DNA of 64,000 bases from a virus. The notes beneath the pieces are model-generated. The model was not told the DNA's origin. It did not search any database and saw only the letters and a program-made list of their open reading frames with translations. The stretch covers positions 1 to 64,000 of the IMG/VR virus record IMGVR_UViG_3300020000_000010. One strand, written 5' to 3'. A program made the translations under genes and the position numbers. Position 1 is the first letter of the stretch. Every line of letters begins with the position of its first letter. Below, piece by piece: positions 45,473 through 52,784 of this stretch.

Positions 45473-45483
45473 GTGTTTATAAT

Positions 45484-45575
45484 TAGGTACTTAAATAGTA
45501 GTTAAAGACGATCTAAATGGGTATCTCAAGGTTTCTTATCTACTATATTACTATAAACCTTTTTTCATGTACCTA
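45484..45575 (-). ncRNA. Possible structured small RNA with a pseudoknot
   Basis: Three perfect 7-base helices can form in this 92-base stretch: S1 45484-45490 with 45569-45575 (closing helix), S2 45495-45501 with 45540-45546, and S3 45528-45534 with 45555-45561. S2 and S3 interleave, which gives a pseudoknot. There is no long reading frame, and a strong leftward terminator follows 12 bases later. It does not have a T-loop, so it is not a normal tRNA. It could be a free small RNA, or a leader attenuator for the gene at 45427. Confidence 0.5.
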
Positions 45576-45589
45576 GAACAAAATCCTAT

Positions 45590-45754
45590 TTAATAAGGAT
45601 TATTATAATATTCTTTAGCAGCTTTTATACTAGTAACAGTAGTATCATAGTAATTACCATTAATACATCTCCTTACTCTATAATTACCACTAGGAATTCT
45701 TTGAATACCTTTACTAATTTTTGTATAATTACCTGATTTTTTGTTATTTTTCAT
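45590..45754 (-). CDS. Small AP2/integrase-arm-like DNA-binding protein (54 aa)
   Basis: Reading frame of 54 residues: KGIQRIPSGNYRVRRCINGN, then YYDTTVTSIKAAKEYY. The strand-strand-strand-helix order with basic first strands resembles the AP2 and integrase arm-binding domains. The gene lies directly before the structured RNA. Two copies of a 10-base motif (AAGAGTGATA) lie 30-55 bases before the start. Confidence 0.65.
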   Translation of the reverse strand: MKNNKKSGNYTKISKGIQRIPSGNYRVRRCINGNYYDTTVTSIKAAKEYYNNPY

Positions 45755-45783
45755 TTTTACTTTTTTATTTATTAATTATTATT

Positions 45784-45806
45784 TATCACTCTTTATTATC
45801 ACTCTT
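45784..45806 (-). repeat. Direct repeats before the 54-aa gene
   Basis: The 10-mer AAGAGTGATA (minus strand) occurs at 45797-45806 and 45784-45793, 13 bases apart. A near copy (AAAAGTGATA) is at 46971-46980, just after the promoter at 47.0 kb. These could be operators, or they may be chance similarity in AT-rich DNA. Confidence 0.4.
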
Positions 45807-45818
45807 GCACTATCTTAA

Positions 45819-46838
45819 TTAATATTCTTTCCCATTAACTATTAGTCGGTTGTTTATATAAAATAAGGGCTCCACATGATAGAAACCATCTTTATCTAAT
45901 GTAACTAAACAACAAGCATTTAACCAACTATTCTTCATAGCTTTAGTAGCATAATTAAATATTGGAGCATTTATATCTCCTCCAAAACCCATATTAAACC
46001 CTCCTACTAATCCTTCAATATATATTTGAAATCTATGTGTATGAAAATACAATACTGATTTTCTATAAGTATCTATAGTCTTTTTAGCACTATGAGTATT
46101 TAAGAATTCTCCATGACAGATCTCTAAATGTTCCCCTAATTTAATAGAATCATTCTTCCAATCTTTATACACACAATAACCTCTTTCTAATAGCCTTAAT
46201 CCTTCTTCTGGAGACTTTAAAGCCTCACCATACTTAGATTCATCAGAATTAGAAAGTAATCTATTATATCTATCACAGTGATTGCCAAAGAGATAGTCTT
46301 TTGTTCCTTTTATATCTAACTCATCAAAGAGATCTAATAGTTTATTAGCCTCTCTATATTCCCAATCTAAGGTAACTCCTTTTAGTGGAATTTTACCTCT
46401 ATCGTGAGAACTTAATGAATTTAAATCTAAAAAATCTCCTGCTAGTATAATTCCTTGTAGTTTAACTTTTTCTGTTAAATACTTTAATACAGAATCATAC
46501 ATTTTCTTATTATGCCAGGGAGCATGTGTGCAACCTGTAATAAAATAAGTACCTGGAGTATTTCTTAAATTATCTTTTTTAATAGTATCTTTTTCAATAA
46601 ATTTTACATTTTCTATATAACAACCTAAGGAAAAACCTATTTTTTTGTTATTATACAAAGATAAAATCTCTTTTTCAGCACTATTTTGGAAAGGCTCCTT
46701 AATATTTTTATTAAGAAGATATATATAATCGCTTACATATTTCCTATGTTTACCAAACTTAGTACAAGCTATACTTAAAGCAACTCTATTATCAATAGAA
46801 TACTTTAATATGCTCTTTATCAACCCCTCTTTATTCAT
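45819..46838 (-). CDS. Calcineurin-like phosphoesterase with N-terminal helical region (339 aa)
   Basis: Metallophosphoesterase motifs are present: GDFLD (134-138), GNHCD (185-189), a CHGEF block and the final HTHR. The first motif, usually D-x-H, reads GCTHAP (102-107), with Cys in place of Asp, so one metal ligand is altered. The first 50 residues look like a small helix-turn-helix (ALSIACTKFGKHRKYVSDY). Substrate unknown; a nuclease or cyclic nucleotide enzyme is possible. Transcribed from the promoter at 47.0 kb. Confidence 0.85.
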   Translation of the reverse strand: MNKEGLIKSILKYSIDNRVALSIACTKFGKHRKYVSDYIYLLNKNIKEPFQNSAEKEILSLYNNKKIGFSLGCYIENVKFIEKDTIKKDNLRNTPGTYFITGCTHAPWHNKKMYDSVLKYLTEKVKLQGIILAGDFLDLNSLSSHDRGKIPLKGVTLDWEYREANKLLDLFDELDIKGTKDYLFGNHCDRYNRLLSNSDESKYGEALKSPEEGLRLLERGYCVYKDWKNDSIKLGEHLEICHGEFLNTHSAKKTIDTYRKSVLYFHTHRFQIYIEGLVGGFNMGFGGDINAPIFNYATKAMKNSWLNACCLVTLDKDGFYHVEPLFYINNRLIVNGKEY

Positions 46839-46976
46839 CTATCTATTTTTAGTTAATATTGAATTAATCTCATTAACAACAGATTTAGGTAGTCCTCTAT
46901 CATCAATTTCATAATACTTATTCTTCTTTCTCTTTCTTTTAAATATTTTGAATATTTTACAACTTTTTATTATCAC
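46839..46976 (-). CDS. Possible small basic protein (45 aa)
   Basis: A GTG at 46976, ten bases after the expected transcript start, opens 45 codons with a basic N-terminus (KIFKIFKRKRKKNKYYEID) and a helical end (PKSVVNEINSILTKNR), and ends beside the phosphoesterase ATG. The non-ATG start and the short length make it tentative. Confidence 0.45.
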   Translation of the reverse strand: MIIKSCKIFKIFKRKRKKNKYYEIDDRGLPKSVVNEINSILTKNR

Positions 46977-46992
46977 TTTTTCTAATTTTCTA

Positions 46993-47024
46993 CAAATATA
47001 TAACCTTTTTTAGATATATCCAAA
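46993..47024 (-). promoter_or_regulatory. Consensus leftward promoter
   Basis: On the minus strand TTTG (47024-47021), exactly 20 bases and TATATTTG (47000-46993) match the Bacteroidetes consensus. It drives the phosphoesterase, the 54-residue gene and the structured RNA, up to the terminator at 45.44 kb. Confidence 0.78.
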
Positions 47025-47039
47025 TAAATACGATAATAT

Positions 47040-47852
47040 TTATAAAGGTATATCTTTAAGACTATAGACACGCCTATATCCTACGTTATATCTCTGATTA
47101 TGCTTAGCATCAAATAAATAGGTTAATATACCTGCTTTATTTAGATCTCTAAAGTTTTCAAATTTATCATCCACCATAAGGTCTAAGCCCAATAATTGTG
47201 CTGCTTCTACCTTACTTTCATTAAATCCTAAACTAAAAACAGGAACTTCTGGAAATCCATGTTTACTTAACCATTCTTCTGTCCATTCTTTACAAATAGG
47301 TCTAGAAGTTATATAACAAGCAGGTTCAAAAGGAATATCTTTTGGATTAGTCTTTACTGGAATAGACATCCAAAATTCCTTATTATCCTTTAATTCTTCA
47401 AATTTTAATCTAATATCTCTATCAAAAGTCCAAAACTCTGGAATAGGTTTATTAAAGTATTTACACCAATAAGGTACAAAATCTGCTAATACATCATCAA
47501 TATCTAGTCCTATCCTCTTATTTTTTAGATAAGAGTGATCTCTATCATCAAGATGAGGAGCATGTTTATAGTAAGAAACTATTGCTAAACAATTCCATGC
47601 AGCATTAGCCATGTGATAAGTTCCTAGTTCAGGATCTATATCCTCTCCATTCTCAAAAGCAGCAATATGTCTTTTTAAACTAGCTAAACATTTACTCCAT
47701 TCCATTCCTTTTAACCAGTTCTTATCTCCATATTTTTCAGCACCTTTAGAAAAAATTTTAACTAATTGTTCCATAGCAAAAGGTTCTAGAAGGTCATATC
47801 TTAACTTTCCCTTATTAAACCTAGCTGCTAATTGTGGTTCTCTTTCTATCAT
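47040..47852 (-). CDS. dATP/dGTP diphosphohydrolase fused to a HAD deoxyribonucleotidase (270 aa)
   Basis: Residues 10-100 fit the small all-helical dNTP pyrophosphohydrolase family of phages (FNKGKLRYDLL, EKYGDKNW at 39-46, RHIAAFENG at 61-69, then DPELGTYHMANAAWN). Residues 114-270 are a HAD 5'(3')-deoxyribonucleotidase (GLDIDDVLADF with Asp117 and Asp119, CYITSRP, MVDDKFENF). Together they would take a dNTP to dNMP and then to a nucleoside. These are usually separate genes, so the fusion is notable. It is located with the replication genes and probably tunes the nucleotide pool. Confidence 0.82.
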   Translation of the reverse strand: MIEREPQLAARFNKGKLRYDLLEPFAMEQLVKIFSKGAEKYGDKNWLKGMEWSKCLASLKRHIAAFENGEDIDPELGTYHMANAAWNCLAIVSYYKHAPHLDDRDHSYLKNKRIGLDIDDVLADFVPYWCKYFNKPIPEFWTFDRDIRLKFEELKDNKEFWMSIPVKTNPKDIPFEPACYITSRPICKEWTEEWLSKHGFPEVPVFSLGFNESKVEAAQLLGLDLMVDDKFENFRDLNKAGILTYLFDAKHNQRYNVGYRRVYSLKDIPL

Positions 47853-47982
47853 TTATAAAACTATTACAATAATCATAAATTTCTTTTTCTAACCAATCTT
47901 TATGTTCTTTATCTCCATGTTTTACTTTCTGAAAAAGAGATATGGCAAACTCTTTTAATAAAAATTCTTCATTTTCACTCAT
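47821..47982 (-). CDS. Small hypothetical protein (53 aa)
   Basis: Frame MSENEEFLLKEFAISLFQKV continuing to YDYCNSFINDRKRTTISS. Its ATG overlaps the previous stop by eight bases and its end overlaps the next start by 32 bases. Two helices with KHGDKEHKDWLEKEI; unknown function. Confidence 0.65.
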   Translation of the reverse strand: MSENEEFLLKEFAISLFQKVKHGDKEHKDWLEKEIYDYCNSFINDRKRTTISS

Positions 47983-48526
47983 CTTTCTTAAATCTATCTA
48001 TATTAAATAACTCTTCTTTCATTATAGGTTTATCAAAAACCTCACTATAATCAGGTAACTTAAAATCTAGCTGTAAAATCTCTTCTAAAGCATCTAAATC
48101 CTTTCTAGTAGGATATAGTATCTTTTTAATATTTAAGTACTTCTCGTGATTATAATCCTTATATAATTCTAATAAATACTTCTTATATTCATCTCCAAAT
48201 TGTGTATATTTTCCTTCTACAAAACAGAAAAAGTTATCTGATTGATTATAAGGAACATCAAACCTATATATTTCATATAGATCTTTATATATTTTTTCAA
48301 TAAATTCAATATTATTTATTAGTTCTTTCTCTATTAAAAGATCTCTTACTTCTTTTAATTCTTCTTCTTTAAATTTAAATACTAAATATATACTTCTAGG
48401 ATCAGTAGAAATATAGGTATTATAGTAGTTAAGTGTAAATATTCTAGGATGAAAACCTAACATATCTCTAATAAAAGTAGTAGATTTTGTTAGTTTTCTT
48501 TCCTGATTAATATTTCTATCTCCCAC
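47975..48526 (-). CDS. Hypothetical protein (183 aa)
   Basis: Mostly helical with many Tyr and Lys (KYLLELYKDYNHEKYLNIKK). The C-terminus has repeated acidic positions (YSEVFDKPIMKEELFNID). No motif recognised. It sits between the 5' nuclease and the dNTP enzyme, so it may belong to replication. Confidence 0.72.
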   Translation of the reverse strand: MGDRNINQERKLTKSTTFIRDMLGFHPRIFTLNYYNTYISTDPRSIYLVFKFKEEELKEVRDLLIEKELINNIEFIEKIYKDLYEIYRFDVPYNQSDNFFCFVEGKYTQFGDEYKKYLLELYKDYNHEKYLNIKKILYPTRKDLDALEEILQLDFKLPDYSEVFDKPIMKEELFNIDRFKKDE

Positions 48527-48550
48527 ACATATCCTCCTTCTTTTTAATCA

Positions 48551-49348
48551 TTATTCTGGTAGTTCTATACTCTCTTTTTTATAATATCCTCTATATTTAA
48601 TAGGTTCTGGAACAACAAATCCTTCATAATCTTCTAAAATATATAAAGAATTGTAGTTTTTGTAAAATTCTTGAATTCCTTTATATTCTCCAAATTCTTG
48701 TATATATTCATTAAAGATTAAGGATTCTATAGGAACTCCTAAGTTTTCTTCTAAGAGTTTTTCTACATATTTAATTCCTTTACCTTTAATACCAACTATT
48801 CCGTCAGATTTATCTCCACAAATTACTGATTTCCAGAAGTATACCCTAGCATCTTCTTCTGAAATATTATAAAACTCTTTTTTTCTCCAATTATAAGATA
48901 AACCTTCTAAATTTAAAAGGTCTTTGTCTACACAAATTAGGAAAGAACCTGGAACCTTTTTCCTAGTAATCCTACAAGCATCATCTACCTCAATATCATT
49001 AACTTCTATAGCATTCCAATTATCTATTAAATATTGCTTAGTAAATTCCCAAAATTTTGGCTGTTCCTTACTACGGTTTTGCTTATAGTCTGGATTTATA
49101 GCCAATCTAGATTTAATAGTATTCTTACCTTTTACATAAGCTATATAATATTCTGATTTAGAACTAGTTAGAATTTCATTCATTATTTGATTAGCAGAAT
49201 TCTCTATTTCAAGTTCTGTTTTATCAAAATACTGATATAAACCCTCTTTTTTTATTGGTTGACCAAAGGTATCCAAAACTTTATTTGGATGCATAATTGA
49301 ATAGATAACCGAATCTAAATCTATGACTCCAACCCTCTTACTCTCCAT
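48551..49348 (-). CDS. 5'-3' exonuclease/flap endonuclease (265 aa)
   Basis: Signatures of the phage 5' nuclease family (T4 RNase H, T5 exonuclease) are clear: GVIDLDS with Asp10 and Asp12, YKQNRSK, IEVDDACR, VDKDLLNL and GDKSDGIVGIKGKG (helix-hairpin-helix). It removes RNA primers and flaps during phage DNA replication. Length is normal. Confidence 0.9.
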   Translation of the reverse strand: MESKRVGVIDLDSVIYSIMHPNKVLDTFGQPIKKEGLYQYFDKTELEIENSANQIMNEILTSSKSEYYIAYVKGKNTIKSRLAINPDYKQNRSKEQPKFWEFTKQYLIDNWNAIEVNDIEVDDACRITRKKVPGSFLICVDKDLLNLEGLSYNWRKKEFYNISEEDARVYFWKSVICGDKSDGIVGIKGKGIKYVEKLLEENLGVPIESLIFNEYIQEFGEYKGIQEFYKNYNSLYILEDYEGFVVPEPIKYRGYYKKESIELPE

Positions 49349-49508
49349 CTAAAAGATAATTATCTTTAATTAGTTTTACTATTTTGTTATTTTCTTGATA
49401 GTCTTCCCTCATATCGGAAGATATATGTTCTTGTATCATTAAGGAGGTTGTTGATCTATCTAATGCTTTAACTATTCTTTCTAATAATTCTGAACTTACT
49501 TTATACAT
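49338..49508 (-). CDS. Small hypothetical protein (56 aa)
   Basis: A frame starting MYKVSSELLERIVKALDRST and ending IKDNYLLDGE overlaps the nuclease start by 11 bases. Two helices, acidic; family unknown. It fills an otherwise empty 164-base gap. Confidence 0.65.
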   Translation of the reverse strand: MYKVSSELLERIVKALDRSTTSLMIQEHISSDMREDYQENNKIVKLIKDNYLLDGE

Positions 49509-49512
49509 ATTA

Positions 49513-49848
49513 TTACCCTCCTAAAGCATCATTATCAAAAGAATCAAAAGCTTCTTTATCAAATTCCTCTTCTTCATTAATTTTAGTTGTTTCTAATAAA
49601 TTCTGTCCGTCCATTTGTTTTTCTACAATCATAATCCATTGATCATATAGAACATCTATCAGTTTTTCTTCATCTCTTGTTAATCCTCCTTCAAAATTAT
49701 CTAGGAGCTCAGATAAATAAGATCCTAAGAAATAATCATTCTTTCTTGCAAAAAGATTCATTTTCTTATCATTAGGAAAATTATCTTTAATAGTTTGAAT
49801 AAATTCTTCTGGATATTGTAGAATTAATTTTTGTTTTTGATCACTCAT
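49513..49848 (-). CDS. Acidic hypothetical protein (111 aa)
   Basis: A basic/helical first half (LQYPEEFIQTIKDNFPND) is followed by an acidic tail (EEEEFDKEAFDSFDND). Possibly a protein-interaction partner in replication. No known family. Confidence 0.7.
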   Translation of the reverse strand: MSDQKQKLILQYPEEFIQTIKDNFPNDKKMNLFARKNDYFLGSYLSELLDNFEGGLTRDEEKLIDVLYDQWIMIVEKQMDGQNLLETTKINEEEEFDKEAFDSFDNDALGG

Positions 49849-49851
49849 ATT

Positions 49852-50061
49852 TTATTTTAAATTGTAATTATTACCATCAAATATAAACCTATTGTTATTT
49901 TTAATAGCATTTGATAATTCTAATTTTGTTTTAATTTGTTGATATTCTCCTTCGTAATTAATAAAATATTCAAAATTTTTTTCATCTAAATAATTTCTTC
50001 CAAACAAAGGGCCATCCTCATCTATTGGTTCATCTAGCCAATTACTTCCAAATAGTGCCAT
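49852..50061 (-). CDS. Small hypothetical protein with a short repeat (69 aa)
   Basis: Two similar pieces, LFGSNWLDEP and LFGRNYLDEK, lie in the first 30 residues. The rest reads YFINYEGEYQQIKTKLE. No family recognised. Confidence 0.65.
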   Translation of the reverse strand: MALFGSNWLDEPIDEDGPLFGRNYLDEKNFEYFINYEGEYQQIKTKLELSNAIKNNNRFIFDGNNYNLK

Positions 50062-50073
50062 TATTTTAATAAA

Positions 50074-50658
50074 TTATATTTTATATATTGTAATTACTAA
50101 CTTATTATTCCTAGTATCGTCTATAGGTATAAAAGAACATGGTATTTCCTGTAAATATATAGGTTTATCATCTTCTATAATCCCTTTAAGAGCATCTAAA
50201 GAACATTTCCTATAGATTAATGAAAGATTATCAATATCTTGAGTTTCTTCATTAATTATATCATAAAATTCTAATAATACTCCTATAGGATAATCATCTC
50301 TTTTTAAAGGTTTTAGATTATTTTCCTTATAAATATCCTTAAAATAATTCTTTAAATCTCTAGCTATTTTTGCTCTAAGAAAGTGATCCATACCTGACCA
50401 AATATCATTTCCTCTAATCTTCTTAAATCTAGGAGTACCTGCCACTCTAGGATTTGCTATAATTTTAGAATCATCTTGTACATTTACAAGTATTCCTTTA
50501 CTATTAAAGTTAAAGAATTCCTCATTATGAAGATATTTTTTAGGTATTTTCTGTCCTTTCTTAAAGAACTTAGCTCTTCTTTGTTTACTCAACTGCACAT
50601 ATTTTATATAGTTTGGTATTTCTACCTTATATAAGATATTTCCTTCCTCTATTTTCAA
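50074..50658 (-). CDS. RusA-like Holliday-junction resolvase (194 aa)
   Basis: The C-terminal half has the RusA core: the acidic DIDN (141-144) and SLDALKGIIEDD (153-164), which matches the family pattern D-DN...DALKG-I-DD. RusA enzymes cut recombination and replication junctions. The first 100 residues are an extra, basic region not typical of the short family members. It fits the neighbouring recombination genes. Confidence 0.75.
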   Translation of the reverse strand: MKIEEGNILYKVEIPNYIKYVQLSKQRRAKFFKKGQKIPKKYLHNEEFFNFNSKGILVNVQDDSKIIANPRVAGTPRFKKIRGNDIWSGMDHFLRAKIARDLKNYFKDIYKENNLKPLKRDDYPIGVLLEFYDIINEETQDIDNLSLIYRKCSLDALKGIIEDDKPIYLQEIPCSFIPIDDTRNNKLVITIYKI

Positions 50659-50670
50659 ATTGCTTATTTA

Positions 50671-50847
50671 TTAAGGCATTATTTCATCTAATGCATTTTC
50701 TACATCTTTTCCAGCAGATTTTATTAATTTTTTTGTATTTTCAGGATCTTCTCCTAAAACCACATCTATAGTATCTTTTACTATTACCACAGGAGTTAGT
50801 GCTAATTTAACTCCAGAACTTATTATATTTCCTATAAATCCAAACAT
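50671..50847 (-). CDS. Small hypothetical protein (58 aa)
   Basis: Frame MFGFIGNIISSGVKLALTPV, then VVIVKDTIDVVLGEDP and a helical end. One amphipathic or hydrophobic segment may associate with the membrane. It overlaps nothing and fills the gap between its neighbours. Confidence 0.65.
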   Translation of the reverse strand: MFGFIGNIISSGVKLALTPVVIVKDTIDVVLGEDPENTKKLIKSAGKDVENALDEIMP

Positions 50848-50861
50848 ATTTAATTTATTTA

Positions 50862-51083
50862 TTATAATTCTTCTTCATTAACTAAAGATTTATAGTTTTC
50901 TAAAGCTTGTTTATGAATATTAGATCCTTCAAAAGTTTCTACAGATCCTGTACAATCTTCTCCCCAACCTTCTTCTTGTAAGTCTTCTTGTTTACTAGCA
51001 TCTTCTTGAGACAAATACCAATCTAAGGAAACAGATCCATCTCCTCCATTAAAACAAGCATAATATAGTGTTATTTTTTTCAT
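50862..51083 (-). CDS. Small hypothetical protein (73 aa)
   Basis: The pattern LYYACFNGGDGSVSLDWYLS followed by DLQEEGWGEDCTGSVETF is one I recall from small proteins of other phages of Bacteroidetes. Function unknown. Acidic and compact. Confidence 0.7.
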   Translation of the reverse strand: MKKITLYYACFNGGDGSVSLDWYLSQEDASKQEDLQEEGWGEDCTGSVETFEGSNIHKQALENYKSLVNEEEL

Positions 51084-51088
51084 ATTAT

Positions 51089-51154
51089 TTATTTTATTCC
51101 TTTTTCAAACTCTATAAAATCTTGAGTTACTTTTACTACTTTTAATTTTTCCAT
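51089..51154 (-). CDS. Possible micro-protein (21 aa)
   Basis: A 21-codon frame (MEKLKVVKVTQDFIEFEKGI) lies in the 83-base gap between two genes. Too short to be sure. Confidence 0.3.
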   Translation of the reverse strand: MEKLKVVKVTQDFIEFEKGIK

Positions 51155-51166
51155 TATATCAAACTA

Positions 51167-51442
51167 TTAATTAACTATAAATAATTCATTAAACTCTTCT
51201 AAAGTATATTCTTTCCTTTTTTGATCTTTTCTATATTTTGCCCAAAAAGAAATATCTTCCTTATTAGACTCTGCTATTTTAAGATCTTCTTCTAAAGGCA
51301 TATAAGAATGCCAATTTCCTTGAATATTGCTAAATTCAACAATTATTTTATCCCTTTCTGATTTAGTAAAACATGTAGTTATTAATAAAGAATAAGGAAT
51401 ATTATTATATTTAGAACTATCTTTAAAAAATAAATATTTCAT
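51167..51442 (-). CDS. Hypothetical protein (91 aa)
   Basis: A mixed helix/strand protein (MKYLFFKDSSKYNNIPYSLL, with FWAKYRKDQKRKEYTLEEF at the end). It overlaps the primase stop by four bases. No family. Confidence 0.68.
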   Translation of the reverse strand: MKYLFFKDSSKYNNIPYSLLITTCFTKSERDKIIVEFSNIQGNWHSYMPLEEDLKIAESNKEDISFWAKYRKDQKRKEYTLEEFNELFIVN

Positions 51443-52470
51443 ATTAAACTATTAATTAAATCTTTAGCATATTCTAAACTATACTTTTTTACTACTTCTG
51501 ATATATCTTTACATCCCAGTTCTATAGGTATAAAGATTTCTTGTATATTATACATATTTGCTATTTTGTGTGATATTTCTATTCCTGTTACATCATTATC
51601 ATAAAAGAGTATTATATCCTTAAATCTATATTTAAGTTCATTATATTGAAGATTTTCAAGTAAAACACCCTCATTCATCAAAGATATAGAATCAAATCCT
51701 AACTTTTTCAAATAAAGTCTATCTTTTCTTGATTTGGTAATAAATAATAAATTTCCTTTTATAGGAAGTTTATTATATCCATCAATTATAGATTTATTTC
51801 CTGAATATAACCATTTCCATTGCTTTTTAGCAAAAGGACAATATATCTTATAAAATACTTCTTCGTGTACTATATACTTATAAGCATATATAGGATTATC
51901 ATTTGTATAAAATTTTATTAGTTTATCATTTAAATATACTAATTTACAGGAGATTACATCTTCTATAATATCAGATAACTCTAAAGGATTCCAATAATCT
52001 ATATCAACCTTGGTAAAAGGTTGTTCTTGTATAGTTATTTTACTTTCTTTTCTTGTACTATCAACATATCCCATAGGGCTACTCCCCAAAAGGAACTCAG
52101 AAGTAATATTCCTACTACTATATACCATATTTCCTGTGGATTTATTCCTAACATCTTTATATAGATTAAAATCATTAACTATTACTTTTATTGCTTCAGG
52201 TAAACTTAAATTATATTTCTTTTGAATAAATTGAAAACAATTAAATATCTCTCCTGTAGCCCAATCTTTACCTAATATTTTTCCTTTATATTCATTAAAT
52301 TTAAAAGAAGGATTATTTTCTTTTCTAAAAGGAGATAGAATATAAGAATTAAATTTAATAGATTGGTTTAAATAATATTCATATATTGTTTTTTGATCTA
52401 CTAAAGATAATACTTCTTCCATAGAAAAAGTTTTCTTTTTTTCTTCTACTTTTGAAAAGTTTAATATCAT
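51439..52470 (-). CDS. DnaG-type primase with TOPRIM domain (343 aa)
   Basis: An N-terminal module resembles the primase zinc-binding region (SPFRKENNPSFKF, GKDWATGEIFNCFQFIQ), but the zinc ligands are largely missing. A TOPRIM domain follows at about 240-310 (LLFITKSRKDRLYLKKLG, SLMNEG, IILFYDNDVTGIE). It should lay RNA primers for replication. There is no fused helicase; the helicase is a separate gene upstream. It overlaps the small gene at 52470 by one base. Confidence 0.82.
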   Translation of the reverse strand: MILNFSKVEEKKKTFSMEEVLSLVDQKTIYEYYLNQSIKFNSYILSPFRKENNPSFKFNEYKGKILGKDWATGEIFNCFQFIQKKYNLSLPEAIKVIVNDFNLYKDVRNKSTGNMVYSSRNITSEFLLGSSPMGYVDSTRKESKITIQEQPFTKVDIDYWNPLELSDIIEDVISCKLVYLNDKLIKFYTNDNPIYAYKYIVHEEVFYKIYCPFAKKQWKWLYSGNKSIIDGYNKLPIKGNLLFITKSRKDRLYLKKLGFDSISLMNEGVLLENLQYNELKYRFKDIILFYDNDVTGIEISHKIANMYNIQEIFIPIELGCKDISEVVKKYSLEYAKDLINSLI

Positions 52471-52649
52471 TATCTTATTTCAACTAAAAGAACTTCACAT
52501 TCTTCTATTTTATTTTTTATTAAATCACAAATTACAAAAGTTTTATCATTATTTTCTTTCTTCTGAAGTTTTAAGTAAGTATCTTTAATTGCTTTTAAGA
52601 ATACTTTTAAATGATTTTTATAATCGTCTTTTCTTGCTAATATAGGCAT
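52470..52649 (-). CDS. Small helical protein (59 aa)
   Basis: Frame MPILARKDDYKNHLKVFLKA, then KLQKKENNDKTFVICDLI. It lies between the tRNA and the primase and overlaps the primase start by one base (TAATG). Function unknown. Confidence 0.65.
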   Translation of the reverse strand: MPILARKDDYKNHLKVFLKAIKDTYLKLQKKENNDKTFVICDLIKNKIEECEVLLVEIR

Positions 52650-52665
52650 TATATTTATTATATAA

Positions 52666-52760
52666 AAGAGTAGGCAGATAGTATAGGAGTCGAACCTATA
52701 TCTTCTAACCCGTGAGATCTAATGCTTTATCCTAATTAAGCTAACTACCCACCTACTCTT
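52666..52760 (-). tRNA. tRNA or tRNA-like RNA with an irregular anticodon arm
   Basis: The core is 52675-52750 on the minus strand: acceptor helix GGGTAGT/ACTATCT, D arm GCTT...AAGC with an AATTAGGATA loop, T arm ATAGG-TTCGACT-CCTAT. The anticodon arm has one extra base and poor pairing, so the anticodon is uncertain (CAC, valine, is the best reading with a U before it). Nine more bases on each side (AAGAGTAGG/CCTACTCTT) extend the acceptor helix. The CCA end is not encoded. Confidence 0.72.
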
Positions 52761-52784
52761 ATTTCTTTATATTATTCTAAAAAT

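Noticed and set aside
45484-45575. tRNA at 45.5 kb because of its 7-base closing helix
   Set aside because: There is no T-loop or D-arm, and the inner helices interleave, which a tRNA cloverleaf does not allow.
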